From NCBI RefSeq assembly GCF_029433105.1, contig NZ_JARNTW010000017.1, positions 62,001 through 126,000 on the forward strand: a stretch of DNA of 64,000 nt. The letters are read 5' to 3'. The translations under genes and the position numbers were made by a program. The DNA comes from Runella sp. MFBS21. Its GTDB lineage: Bacteria > Bacteroidota > Bacteroidia > Cytophagales > Spirosomataceae. This document shows, piece by piece, positions 26,529 through 34,974 of the stretch. Under the pieces are notes generated by a model that was given only the letters and a program-made list of their open reading frames with translations, did no database searches and was not told the origin of the DNA. How positions within the stretch are numbered: the first letter of the stretch is position 1; each line of letters starts with the position of its first letter.

Positions 26529-28292
26529 ATGAAAAAAATAGCTTTATTATTAGTTTTGGTAGGGGTGAGCTTTTCTTGCTCCGAAAAATTCTTTGACCTC
26601 AAGCCGCAAGGTCGTGCGTCTTTGGAGCAATTAAGTAACAAAAACGGCGTGAATGCCTTATTGATAGGGGCGTATTCGTTGCTGGATGGAGTAGGGGCAG
26701 GAAACACAGGCCGCCAATCTACTATTTCTAATTATGTATTTGGAGGAATCAGTAGCGATGACGCCGTAAAAGGAACCGATGCTGGTGACCAACCCGAACA
26801 ATCGTTTATTGAACAGTACAACTGGCTTTCTGACAATACTTACTTTTTGGGTAAATGGTGGCATTCGTACGATGGCGTGGCGCGTTGTAATGAAGTAATC
26901 CAACTCGTAAGTGGTGGGGCTGTGAAAGATATGACGGACGCCGAAAAAACGCAAGTATTGGCCGAAGCTCGGTTTTTGAGAGGTCACTATCACTTTGAGG
27001 CCAAAAAAATGTGGAATAAAGTGCCTTTTATCGACGAAAAAATCTACGTTGCTGCTGACCCTAATTCTACTAAGGTACCTAACAGTGAAGATATTTGGCC
27101 TAAAATTGAGGCTGATTTTGACTTCGCCGCCAAAAATCTGCCTGTTACGCAAACCCAAAAAGGAAGAGCTACGCAGTGGGCTGCTAAAACTTACTTAGCC
27201 AAGGCGTTGATTTTTCAGAAAAAATGGAGCGCTGCCAAGACTTTGTTGGAGGATGTATTGAAAAACTCAGGTAAAAAATTGGTAGCCAACTACCACGACA
27301 ATTACAGAACTTCAGGTAATAACAACACCGAGTCTATTTTTGAAGTACAGTTTTCGGTCAATGACGGAACCAATGGTAACAACGGTAATGCGGGCGACAA
27401 CCTCAACTGGCCTTACTCCTCTACCGCACCAGGTCGTGGATGTTGCGGGTTTTATCAGGCATCTCACAATCTCGTCAATGCTTTCAAAACAGAAGATGGT
27501 TTGCCGATGATTGGAACTGCTGCCGACGGAACGCTCGATACTTATAACAAAGTGGATTTGCCCAACGACCAAGGCATCAGTGCAAGTACTGCCTTCACTT
27601 TAGACAAGTCTATTCCTGTAGATCCACGTTTGGACTGGACAGTAGGCCGTAGAGGAGTTAATTTCTTAGATTGGGGGCCCATGCCAGGTTCTACTTGGAT
27701 TCGTGACCAAACTTATGCAGGACCTTTTACTGGAAAAAAATGGATGTATTATTTGGCCGAAGAAAATAGCACTACGCACTCTACAAGCCGCCGTAATGTG
27801 AACAACAACTATCGTTTGTTAAAATTGTCGCACGTTATTTTGTGGTTGGCTGAATGCGAAGTAGAATTAGGGAATCTGGCCGCTGCCGAGGCATATGTAA
27901 ATCAAATTAGAGTGCGTGCCAAAACGGGTTCGGTACAAGATGCTACCGTAAACTACAAAGTAGAACCTTATCCTACTGGTACTTTCGCTACGAAAGGGGC
28001 GGACTTTGGTAGAAACGCCGTTCGGATGGAGCAGCGCCTTGAATTTGCAATGGAGGGTCACCGTTTCTTTGATTTGGTACGTTGGGGGATTGCTGAAAAA
28101 GTACTCAACAAATATGCGGTAGAAGAAGCCGCTGATGGAAAAGAACCTTCTGGTCGTACTTTCAAAAAGCGTGGCTATATGGCTGGGAAAGTTTTTACTA
28201 CTAAAAACAACTATTTTCCTCTACCTCAAGACGAGATTTTGAATAGCCAAAAAGATGGCAAGCCTACCTTAACTCAAAATACGGGCTATTGA
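26529..28292 (+). CDS. SusD/RagB family nutrient-binding lipoprotein, locus 2
   Basis: A 587-residue SusD homologue. I use ATG 26529 (MKKIALLLVLVGVSFSC) because it places the lipobox Cys at residue 17; an in-frame TTG four codons upstream is less likely. The helical core includes LAEARFLRGHYHFEAKKMWN and the C-terminal region has RMEQRLEFAMEGHRFFDLVR, both typical of the family. A Trp- and Gly-rich stretch around residues 300-320 (YSSTAPGRGCCGFYQASHN) is probably part of the binding face. It pairs with the SusC 28 bp upstream and is followed by a terminator. Confidence 0.92.
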   Translation: MKKIALLLVLVGVSFSCSEKFFDLKPQGRASLEQLSNKNGVNALLIGAYSLLDGVGAGNTGRQSTISNYVFGGISSDDAVKGTDAGDQPEQSFIEQYNWLSDNTYFLGKWWHSYDGVARCNEVIQLVSGGAVKDMTDAEKTQVLAEARFLRGHYHFEAKKMWNKVPFIDEKIYVAADPNSTKVPNSEDIWPKIEADFDFAAKNLPVTQTQKGRATQWAAKTYLAKALIFQKKWSAAKTLLEDVLKNSGKKLVANYHDNYRTSGNNNTESIFEVQFSVNDGTNGNNGNAGDNLNWPYSSTAPGRGCCGFYQASHNLVNAFKTEDGLPMIGTAADGTLDTYNKVDLPNDQGISASTAFTLDKSIPVDPRLDWTVGRRGVNFLDWGPMPGSTWIRDQTYAGPFTGKKWMYYLAEENSTTHSTSRRNVNNNYRLLKLSHVILWLAECEVELGNLAAAEAYVNQIRVRAKTGSVQDATVNYKVEPYPTGTFATKGADFGRNAVRMEQRLEFAMEGHRFFDLVRWGIAEKVLNKYAVEEAADGKEPSGRTFKKRGYMAGKVFTTKNNYFPLPQDEILNSQKDGKPTLTQNTGY

Positions 28293-28322
28293 TTTTTATA
28301 ATACCGCTAATTGTGCCAAAAG

Positions 28323-28348
28323 CCTCCACCCAATCGGTGGGGGTTTTT
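28323..28348 (+). terminator. terminator of susCD locus 2
   Basis: CCTCCACC / GGTGGGGG stem (one wobble pair) with a short loop and six T, 30 nt after the SusD stop. Confidence 0.75.
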
Positions 28349-28446
28349 TGTTGGGTTTGAAGTCTGATTAAACCATTAAGTGTTTTGCTTTTCTAAAGAG
28401 TGTTTACAAGTAGCCTATTGTTTTATTTTAAAGCCACAAAAAAGTT

Positions 28447-28674
28447 ATGAAAACAATCAAGAAATTTTTCGGATTTGCATTATTCGGTCTAATGACCTAT
28501 TTGATGTCGGGATGTGTCGTAAGACCTACCGTAGTACGTCCTGCTCCACCTGTTGCAAGAGTAGAAGTAATTCCGCGAAAACCTTCGCCTCGTCATGTGT
28601 GGGTATCAGGGCAGTATCGATGGAGAAGAAACCACTATGTATGGGTACCGGGTCATTATCGAAGAGTAAGGTAG
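28447..28674 (+). CDS. small lipoprotein with WxxGxY-type repeats (YXWGXW-like)
   Basis: A 75-residue protein with a lipoprotein signal (MKTIKKFFGFALFGL to the lipobox LMSGC, Cys about 22). A Pro/Val/Arg-rich spacer follows, then two copies of an aromatic repeat: HVWVSGQYRWRRN and HYVWVPGHYRRVR. This matches the YXWGXW/WXXGXW repeat lipoproteins common in proteobacteria and Bacteroidota, whose function is unknown; it is likely anchored in the outer membrane. It is monocistronic between two terminators. Confidence 0.8.
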   Translation: MKTIKKFFGFALFGLMTYLMSGCVVRPTVVRPAPPVARVEVIPRKPSPRHVWVSGQYRWRRNHYVWVPGHYRRVR

Positions 28675-28696
28675 GAGGCTGATTGATATCGTAAGA

Positions 28697-28739
28697 ACAA
28701 AAACGCCAAAGTGAAATTAATCCACTTTGGCATTTTTGT
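28697..28739. terminator. bidirectional terminator
   Basis: A near-perfect stem ACAAAAACGCCAAAGTG / CACTTTGGCATTTTTGT (17 positions, one mismatch) with a 9-nt loop lies between the small lipoprotein gene and convergent crtB. Confidence 0.88.
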
Positions 28740-28766
28740 ATCATTATGAATAAGAGGTAAGAAAGA

Positions 28767-29603
28767 CTAAATATCTGAAATTCTAAATTGAAGATAGGTT
28801 TTAGCAAGCAGTGCTACCTTTTGCAAATCAGGAACTCGAATGCGTTCTTCTTGGATTCGTGTGGCAGGAGTTTCCTTGATTTTATTAAAAAGCGTAAGAT
28901 AGTACACATACGCCAAATATACTCCCATACGAGCACTTCGGGGGAGTTGCTTGATAGCCAAATAAGCGGCGTCAAAATCAGCTTGTATATCTTTTTCTAT
29001 TTGTCGTTTTGCTTCTTTTGTAAAACTTAAAAAATCTACTCCCGGAAAATATACCCTGCCTCTATCTACAAAGTCACTTTTCAAATCTCTCAAGAAATTT
29101 ACTTTTTGGAAAGCCGCCCCAAGGCTGCGGGCGCCATTTTTGAGGTGATTAAACATTTCTTTGTCCCCTTCACAAAACACCCGAAGGCACATCAGCCCCA
29201 CCACTTCGGCAGAGCCATAGATATATTCATTGTACTTGTCGTCAGTATAATTTTGCTTTTCCAAATCCATGGACATGCTGTGCAAGAAAGCATCAATAAG
29301 CTCATTTTCAATCTGATATTGATTGACTACTATTTGGAAAGAATGCAAAACAGGGTTGAGACTGATACCCGTATGAATCGCTTCGTACGTATCTTTGACG
29401 AATCGTTCAAGAAGAAGTTTTTGGTCAAAATCGTAAAAGGTATCTACGATTTCGTCGGCATACCGTACAAACCCATAAATAGCATAGATAGGAAAATGGA
29501 ATTTCTTATCCAAAGTCTTAATACCCAAAGTAAAGGAAGTGCTGTATCGTTCGGTGATAAGTTTGCTGCACTCAAGATTTGTTTGGTCAAACAACTGCAT
29601 CAT
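28767..29603 (-). CDS. crtB: phytoene synthase
   Basis: A 278-residue squalene/phytoene synthase that joins two geranylgeranyl diphosphates into phytoene. The first Asp-rich motif is YADEIVDTF (about residues 68-76) and the second is LRDLKSDFVDRGRVYFPG (about 172-189), which bind the Mg-diphosphates. Length and the order of motifs fit the bacterial CrtB family. It lies 129 bp downstream of crtI on the same strand, and the pair makes the core carotenoid pathway to lycopene-type products. No cyclase or hydroxylase is in the window, so the end pigment is unknown. A TCAAACGTTTGA palindrome lies upstream. Confidence 0.92.
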   Translation of the reverse strand: MMQLFDQTNLECSKLITERYSTSFTLGIKTLDKKFHFPIYAIYGFVRYADEIVDTFYDFDQKLLLERFVKDTYEAIHTGISLNPVLHSFQIVVNQYQIENELIDAFLHSMSMDLEKQNYTDDKYNEYIYGSAEVVGLMCLRVFCEGDKEMFNHLKNGARSLGAAFQKVNFLRDLKSDFVDRGRVYFPGVDFLSFTKEAKRQIEKDIQADFDAAYLAIKQLPRSARMGVYLAYVYYLTLFNKIKETPATRIQEERIRVPDLQKVALLAKTYLQFRISDI

Positions 29604-29675
29604 GGGTTTTAAATGTCTTTTTTGAGGGTTTAGAAGCTTACTTACAAGCGATTGAACGTTGTATTCGTTAGTTTT

Positions 29676-29687
29676 TCAAACGTTTGA
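29676..29687. promoter_or_regulatory. 12-bp palindrome TCAAACGTTTGA between crtI and crtB
   Basis: A perfect 12-bp palindrome 72 bp before the crtB start. Its 11-mer CAAACGTTTGA also occurs at 23045-23055, in the divergent SusC promoter region. LacI-type regulators favour such CG-centred palindromes. Confidence 0.4.
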
Positions 29688-29732
29688 TAGATAAGCCACT
29701 TACGAGATGGTAATACGCCACGATTCCTGCTT

Positions 29733-31202
29733 TTAGCTAAACTCTTTTGCTACTTCATCGGCTACCACTAGCCCTGAAATAAGAGAAGGAGGTACGCCAG
29801 GCCCGGGAACGGTGAGCTGTCCTGTATAAAACAGATTAGTGACCTTTTTGTTTTTAAGTTTTGGTTTTAAAAAAGCAGTTTGTAATAAAGTATTGGCCAA
29901 ACCATAGGCATTTCCCTTGAAAGCATTGTAATCTGCCCGAAAATCGCTGTGGGCAAAAGTGCGTTTATATACGATATTTGGTCTGATTTTCTCTCCTACA
30001 TATGCTTCAAGACGATTCATGACGAGGTCAAAATAATACTCCCGAGTTGCTTCGTCATCATCCTTTAAATCAGGGGCGACAGGAATCAAAATAAAAAGAT
30101 TTTCGTGCCCTGCTGGTGCTACGGTAGGGTCGGTTTTGGAAGGAGCTGATACATAAAAAAGAGGTTTGCTTGGCCACTGAGGTTGGGTATAAATTTCGTG
30201 AGCGTGCTGTTTAAAATCTTCGTCAAAAAAAAGATTGTGGTGCAAGAGTTTAGGGATTCGCTTATCGACTCCCAAATAATACAACAACGAAGAAGGCGCA
30301 AGGGTACGTTTGTCCCAATATTGGTCTGAATAATTTCGATGTTCTCCCAAAAGTTGCGTATCAACATGATGATAATCTGCTCCTGCTACTACTACATCCG
30401 CTTCAAAAGAGGCATGCTGAGTGATTACTTTTTTTGCTTTTGAGTTAATGATTTCTATTTTCTGTACATTCTGATTGCACACGATTTTGACACCTTTTTC
30501 TTGCGCTAAACTTACCATTCCTTTGACGATTTCGTGCATTCCCCCCATCGGATACCATGTACCGAGCGCAATTTCGGCGTAGTTCATAAGACTATACATA
30601 GCGGGAGTGTTTTCGGGAGTAGCTCCCAAAAACAAAATCGGAAACTCCATCAATTGAAGCAGCTTAGGGTCGGTAAAAAATTTACGGATATGGGTCGCAA
30701 ATGATTGTAGTACATCCATTCGTCCCAAATCATACAGGAGTTTTAGACTTACAAATTCGGAAATGCTGCGGCTGGGTTTCCACACAAACTTATTCATTCC
30801 TACATCGTATTTGTAGGCGGCTTGCTGGAGAAATGCTTCAAGCCTTGCCCCACTGCCTACTTCGATAGTTTCAAAGAGTGCTTTTAGTTTTTCGATACCC
30901 GCTGGAATATCTACTTTCGTATTAGAATCAAAAATGACCGCATAAGAAGGATCTAAGCGGATTAGGTCATAATAATCAGAAGGTTTTTTGTTGAATTTGG
31001 CGAAGTAATTTTCAAATACATCGGGCATCCAATACCAGCTAGGACCCATATCGAATCGAAAGCCATCGACCTCAAAAAGACGAGCACGCCCCCCTACGGT
31101 AGCATTTTTTTCTAAAATAGTGACATCAAAGCCTTTGTCGGCTAGGCTTGTAGCTGTTGCTAGTCCCGCAAATCCAGCACCGATAACAATTATTTTTTTC
31201 AA
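29733..31202 (-). CDS. crtI: phytoene desaturase
   Basis: A 489-residue CrtI-type FAD-dependent desaturase that converts phytoene to a more conjugated carotene. The N-terminal dinucleotide-binding motif GAGFAGLATATSLADKG (residues about 8-24) is followed by GGRARLFEVDGFRFDMGPSW. The C-terminal signature LTVPGPGVPPSLISGLVVAD is present. It is the first gene of a crtI-crtB pair. A 15-bp inverted repeat lies 12 bp before its start codon. The number of desaturation steps cannot be told from sequence. Confidence 0.93.
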   Translation of the reverse strand: MKKIIVIGAGFAGLATATSLADKGFDVTILEKNATVGGRARLFEVDGFRFDMGPSWYWMPDVFENYFAKFNKKPSDYYDLIRLDPSYAVIFDSNTKVDIPAGIEKLKALFETIEVGSGARLEAFLQQAAYKYDVGMNKFVWKPSRSISEFVSLKLLYDLGRMDVLQSFATHIRKFFTDPKLLQLMEFPILFLGATPENTPAMYSLMNYAEIALGTWYPMGGMHEIVKGMVSLAQEKGVKIVCNQNVQKIEIINSKAKKVITQHASFEADVVVAGADYHHVDTQLLGEHRNYSDQYWDKRTLAPSSLLYYLGVDKRIPKLLHHNLFFDEDFKQHAHEIYTQPQWPSKPLFYVSAPSKTDPTVAPAGHENLFILIPVAPDLKDDDEATREYYFDLVMNRLEAYVGEKIRPNIVYKRTFAHSDFRADYNAFKGNAYGLANTLLQTAFLKPKLKNKKVTNLFYTGQLTVPGPGVPPSLISGLVVADEVAKEFS

Positions 31203-31214
31203 GGATGTAAGAGT

Positions 31215-31260
31215 GGTAATTGAGTTAATGGTATTGAGTTTTGATATTAACTCAATTACC
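31215..31260. repeat. 15-bp inverted repeat just upstream of crtI
   Basis: GGTAATTGAGTTAAT (31215-31229) and its exact complement ATTAACTCAATTACC (31246-31260) are separated by 16 nt, between the amidohydrolase stop and the crtI start. The right flank of the first arm also repeats as GGTATTGAGTT. There is no T-run on the minus strand, so it is not an obvious terminator. An operator or a leader hairpin for crtI is possible. Confidence 0.55.
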
Positions 31261-31299
31261 TACCTAACGGTTTTGGAATATACGTGATTTTTTCAAAAG

Positions 31300-32580
31300 T
31301 TATTGTTTATATACAATTCCGTCTTTCATCACAAACACTACATTTTGAAGCGTTTTGATATTTTGAAGGGGATTTTCGTCGGTTGCGATGATATCGGCGT
31401 ATTTTCCTTGAGAGATGCTACCCATATTATTTTGTTCGCCTAAAATCTGCGCAGGTACGATGGTAGCTGCTTTGATAGCTTCCATCGGGGGCATTCCTAC
31501 TTCGGTCATGTATTCAAATTCTTTGGCGTTTTTGCCGTGGGCAAATACCCCTGCATCAGTACCAAAAGCAATTTTAACGCCTGCTTTATATGCTTTTTCA
31601 AATGTTTTTTGAATCAAAGGCCCTGTTTCCAATGCTTTCATTCTTACAAAAGGGTGATAGTAACCGATAATTTTGGCCGAGTCCGCCGCCGAACGTCCTG
31701 CAATAATCGTAGGCACGTAGTAGGTTCCCATTTTTTTGAAAAGCTCAATGGCTTCATCGTCCATATAAGTACCATGCTCTATGGTAGTCACTCCCGCTCT
31801 GATAGCCCGTTTCATACCTTCTGTGCCGTGGGCGTGTGCCGCCACATGAAACCCATAATCTTTGGCGGTTTGTACAATAGCCACGGCTTCATCGTCGGTA
31901 AATTGAGGGGCTTTTCCACTTTTGGCAATACTCAACACACCACCCGTCGCTGTGATTTTGATACAATCGACTCCGTCTTTATAGCGCTGTCTCACAGCTT
32001 TGCGAGCTGCGTCAGGCGAGTCCACTATGCCGTCGGTCACTTTGTCGGGGACGGTATACATTGGGCTGAGTCCATTGGTGGGGTCGCCGTGGCCGCCTGT
32101 GGTAGCGATAGTTTGCCCAGATGTGAAAATCCGAGGGCCACTTACAAGCCCCTTAGTGATGGCATTGCGAAGGGCAATATTTACTCCTGAACCTCCCAAA
32201 TCCCGTACCGCAGTAAAACCTGCCATGAGGTTTGTGAGCGCGTTTTTTTGAGCCTCAAAAGCAATGTCGGCGGGATTGTTGCTCATCCGTTTGAGATATT
32301 GGTCACGACTCATTTCGCTTTCGATATGCACGTGCATATCCGTAAGGCCTGGCAATACGGTTTTTGATTTAAGATCCACGAGCTTGTCGGTAGGTTGAGG
32401 TTTGGTATAACCTTTTTCAACGGCCGTGATTCGATTTTTTTCTACTATGATCGTTACTTGATTTTGGATGTCATTGGCTAGGCCGTCGATTAATTTACCG
32501 CAATGAATCAAAGTTCGTTGGGCGTGCAGCTGACTTAATGTCAACCCACATAAAACCGTGAGAAGGAAAGGTTTTTTCAT
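31300..32580 (-). CDS. secreted amidohydrolase (imidazolonepropionase/prolidase-like)
   Basis: A 426-residue metal-dependent amidohydrolase with a signal peptide (MKKPFLLTVLCGLTLSQLHA). The binuclear-centre residues are visible: HVH in LTDMHVHIESE (about residue 82), a probable carboxylated Lys in CIKITATGG (about 212), His in VAAHAHGTEG, His in TIEHGTYMD, and Asp in AFGTDAGVFAHGK. Relatives hydrolyse Xaa-Pro and Xaa-Arg dipeptides or cyclic amides, so a periplasmic dipeptidase role is plausible. It lies upstream of crtI on the same strand with a 97-bp gap. Confidence 0.87.
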   Translation of the reverse strand: MKKPFLLTVLCGLTLSQLHAQRTLIHCGKLIDGLANDIQNQVTIIVEKNRITAVEKGYTKPQPTDKLVDLKSKTVLPGLTDMHVHIESEMSRDQYLKRMSNNPADIAFEAQKNALTNLMAGFTAVRDLGGSGVNIALRNAITKGLVSGPRIFTSGQTIATTGGHGDPTNGLSPMYTVPDKVTDGIVDSPDAARKAVRQRYKDGVDCIKITATGGVLSIAKSGKAPQFTDDEAVAIVQTAKDYGFHVAAHAHGTEGMKRAIRAGVTTIEHGTYMDDEAIELFKKMGTYYVPTIIAGRSAADSAKIIGYYHPFVRMKALETGPLIQKTFEKAYKAGVKIAFGTDAGVFAHGKNAKEFEYMTEVGMPPMEAIKAATIVPAQILGEQNNMGSISQGKYADIIATDENPLQNIKTLQNVVFVMKDGIVYKQ

Positions 32581-32762
32581 ACGAAAGCTAGGTTTTTGTT
32601 TGAAGATATTTCCTCAAATAAAGCATTTTTTTTCTCAAATTCAGGTACTCATACCCATTGTATTTAATAAAATTATTTTAACTGATATTTAATGGCTCGT
32701 ATGTTGATTTGTATTTAGTTGGCATTCTTTTTTAGGAAGAAAATGAATAAAAATATTGAGCT

Positions 32763-33317
32763 ATGAATAAAAATAAATTAGTGGCCTCTATCTTATTGGC
32801 CTCAGCAGCGGCGACTACCTTTGTAGCGCTTACGTCTTTTCGTTTTTTGCCCAAAGGTGCAGTGCCTGTAAAGCCATTTGATCAGCAGAAATACCTTGGA
32901 AAATGGTATGAAATAGCCCGTTTGGACTATAAATGGGAACGCAATTTGGATAATGTGACAGCCCATTATTCGCTCAAAGACAATGGTGATATCAGGGTAG
33001 AAAACCGTGGCTACAATTTCAAAAAAGAAAAATGGGAGCAAAGCATAGGCAAAGCCAAGCCGGTGGGTGACCCTAAAGAGGCAAAATTGAAAGTATCTTT
33101 CTTTGGACCTTTTTATGCGGGTTATAATGTAATTGCTATTGACGAAAACTATCAGTATGCGCTAGTAGTAGGAGAAAATACCAAATATATGTGGATTCTT
33201 TCGCGTACTACCACTCTTCCTGAGTCAGTGAAGCAGGATTATATTCAGAAAGCTAAGGCCATTGGCTTCCAAACAGAAGACCTAGTGTGGGTGAAGCATG
33301 ACCGCCAAAGTGAATAA
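32763..33317 (+). CDS. lipocalin family protein (Blc-like)
   Basis: A 184-residue lipocalin. An N-terminal hydrophobic segment (LVASILLASAAATTFVALTS) acts as signal or anchor. The first lipocalin motif is YLGKWYEIARLDYKWERNLD (GxW, near residue 45), followed by ITAHYSL-type strands (TAHYSLKDNGDIRVENRGYN). The later strand YALVVGENTKYMWILSRTT carries the third conserved region. No lipobox Cys is present, unlike E. coli Blc. Family members bind lipids or other hydrophobic ligands in the envelope. It is monocistronic. Confidence 0.87.
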   Translation: MNKNKLVASILLASAAATTFVALTSFRFLPKGAVPVKPFDQQKYLGKWYEIARLDYKWERNLDNVTAHYSLKDNGDIRVENRGYNFKKEKWEQSIGKAKPVGDPKEAKLKVSFFGPFYAGYNVIAIDENYQYALVVGENTKYMWILSRTTTLPESVKQDYIQKAKAIGFQTEDLVWVKHDRQSE

Positions 33318-33326
33318 AACAAAAAA

Positions 33327-33351
33327 CTCCCCAACTATTTCAGTTGGGGAG
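33327..33351 (-). terminator. terminator of susCD locus 3
   Basis: A 10-bp stem CTCCCCAACT / AGTTGGGGAG with a 5-nt loop. On the minus strand TTTTTTGTTTT follows. It also lies right after the convergent lipocalin gene. Confidence 0.85.
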
Positions 33352-33381
33352 CAAACTATACTAAAAAAACAAACACAAACA

Positions 33382-34944
33382 CTAGTTAGGATATCCTGGA
33401 TTTTGTGGTTTTAGATTCGGGTTGTTAAGCATTTCTTGTCTTCCCAGGGGCAACAACAAGTGCTTAGCTTCGAGTGCTTTGTTAGAACTTAGATTGATGT
33501 GGCCTACGAAGTTGTCGAATCCATTGGTTTTTTCGTTGTATACTTTACGAAGGCGAACCATATCAAACCAAGTAATTTGCTCATAGCATAGCTCATGCCA
33601 ACGCTCTCTCCAAACCGCTTCGCGGAAGGTGGCTTGAGTGAATGTGCCAAGGGCAGGAGTCGTAAGTTTGGCTCGGTCTCTGATTCGTTTCATCGCATCG
33701 TAGGCAGCTTGATTAGGACCACCCACTTCATTTTGGGCTTCGGCATAGGTAAGGAGTACTTCAGCGTAGCGGATTTGAGGTACGTTTAGGTTGTTTTGGC
33801 GTGTACCTGCGGTGCCAGAAGTACCATTGGCCGTACGATTGAAGTGCTTAAAGATGTAAGGAGCACCTAACTCAAAACGAGCTCCGTTGCCGTTTGTGAA
33901 GTAGGTTGTATAAAAATATCCTTCTTGGTCTTTGGCACGCAAATCACCTGGCTCATATGAGTTATAAAACGCAGGAGTAGGCACTGTACTACCTGTACCT
34001 GAAGGCCCGTTGTAAGTAACGGGTTTGAAGTTAGGGTACATGTTGTCCATTGGATTTCCGGCTACTACAGTATTGTATTGAAGCATGAAAAGGTGCTCAA
34101 CTCTGTTTTTGAGGCTTTCCTGATGTACTTCCTCATACGTAGGAAACAAGTTAATGACACTAGGGTTAGCATTGGCATAGGTGATTACTTCAAGTGCTTT
34201 GCTAGCTGCTAGTTGATAGTGAGAAACTCCTTTACTGAGAGGAAAACCAGCCATTGTCAAATAAACACGAGCTAATTGCGCTTTTACAGCAGCAAGATTG
34301 GCGCGTCCGCTTACATCCATCCATGCCAAGCCTGCATTTTCAGCTTCTGTGAGGTCCGCGACAATCAATTTATAAATCTCCTCCTGAGAGGCACGAGTAG
34401 GCTGGAAGTCAGCGGAACCAGCAGTTTGAGGATCTGTAATCAATGGAATATCTCCCCAAAGTCTTACCGCTGTGAAATAAGCCGAAGCGCGAAGAAAACG
34501 AGCTTCACCTAAGATTTTCTTCTTCTGTGCCTCAGGCATAGGGGTAATCGGCGGAACCTTCGCAATCACTTGGTTGGCTTGAGAAATTACTTTATAAAGC
34601 CCATTCCAGTAGTTTACTACGTGAGCGGTGTTACCATCATGAACCAACCCGTACAAGTTATTGAGGTCAGAGTTTTGGGCGGTTTCAGTAGTAGAAGTAC
34701 CTGTAAGGGCTTCTAACAATTGCCAGTTTGAAGAGAAAATACCCGCACTCTCACCCATAAATCTCAAATCAGCATACACAGAAGCTAAAGCAGCCTCGGC
34801 GTGGTCGGGAATGGTATAAAAGCTATCAGGGGTCAAGTTAGAAGGAGCTTGTTCTTTCAAGAATTCAGTACAACCCGACGGACCCAACAAAACAGCACTT
34901 AACAACGCTGCCTTGCCTACATTCTTTATGATATTTAATTTCAT
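33382..34944 (-). CDS. SusD/RagB family nutrient-binding lipoprotein, locus 3
   Basis: A 520-residue SusD homologue with a lipoprotein signal (GKAALLSAVLLGPSGC, Cys about 25). Family-like segments are ILGEARFLRASAYFTAVRLW and FREAVWRERWHELCYEQITW, then FDMVRLRKVYNEK. The C-terminus ends NPNLKPQNPGYPN, as typical. It follows the locus-3 SusC gene by 30 bp. The neighbouring secreted CocE-type hydrolase and GHL10 lipoprotein are divergent from the pair and could act on the same nutrient, but the substrate is not evident. Confidence 0.92.
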   Translation of the reverse strand: MKLNIIKNVGKAALLSAVLLGPSGCTEFLKEQAPSNLTPDSFYTIPDHAEAALASVYADLRFMGESAGIFSSNWQLLEALTGTSTTETAQNSDLNNLYGLVHDGNTAHVVNYWNGLYKVISQANQVIAKVPPITPMPEAQKKKILGEARFLRASAYFTAVRLWGDIPLITDPQTAGSADFQPTRASQEEIYKLIVADLTEAENAGLAWMDVSGRANLAAVKAQLARVYLTMAGFPLSKGVSHYQLAASKALEVITYANANPSVINLFPTYEEVHQESLKNRVEHLFMLQYNTVVAGNPMDNMYPNFKPVTYNGPSGTGSTVPTPAFYNSYEPGDLRAKDQEGYFYTTYFTNGNGARFELGAPYIFKHFNRTANGTSGTAGTRQNNLNVPQIRYAEVLLTYAEAQNEVGGPNQAAYDAMKRIRDRAKLTTPALGTFTQATFREAVWRERWHELCYEQITWFDMVRLRKVYNEKTNGFDNFVGHINLSSNKALEAKHLLLPLGRQEMLNNPNLKPQNPGYPN

Positions 34945-34974
34945 TTCAAATTTCGTTTTGAATTAAGTAATTAA

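Noticed and set aside
31537-32190. A 217-codon open frame antisense to the amidohydrolase gene
   Set aside because: The opposite strand encodes a complete amidohydrolase with all metal ligands. The antisense product is rich in His, Cys and Ser with no recognisable fold.
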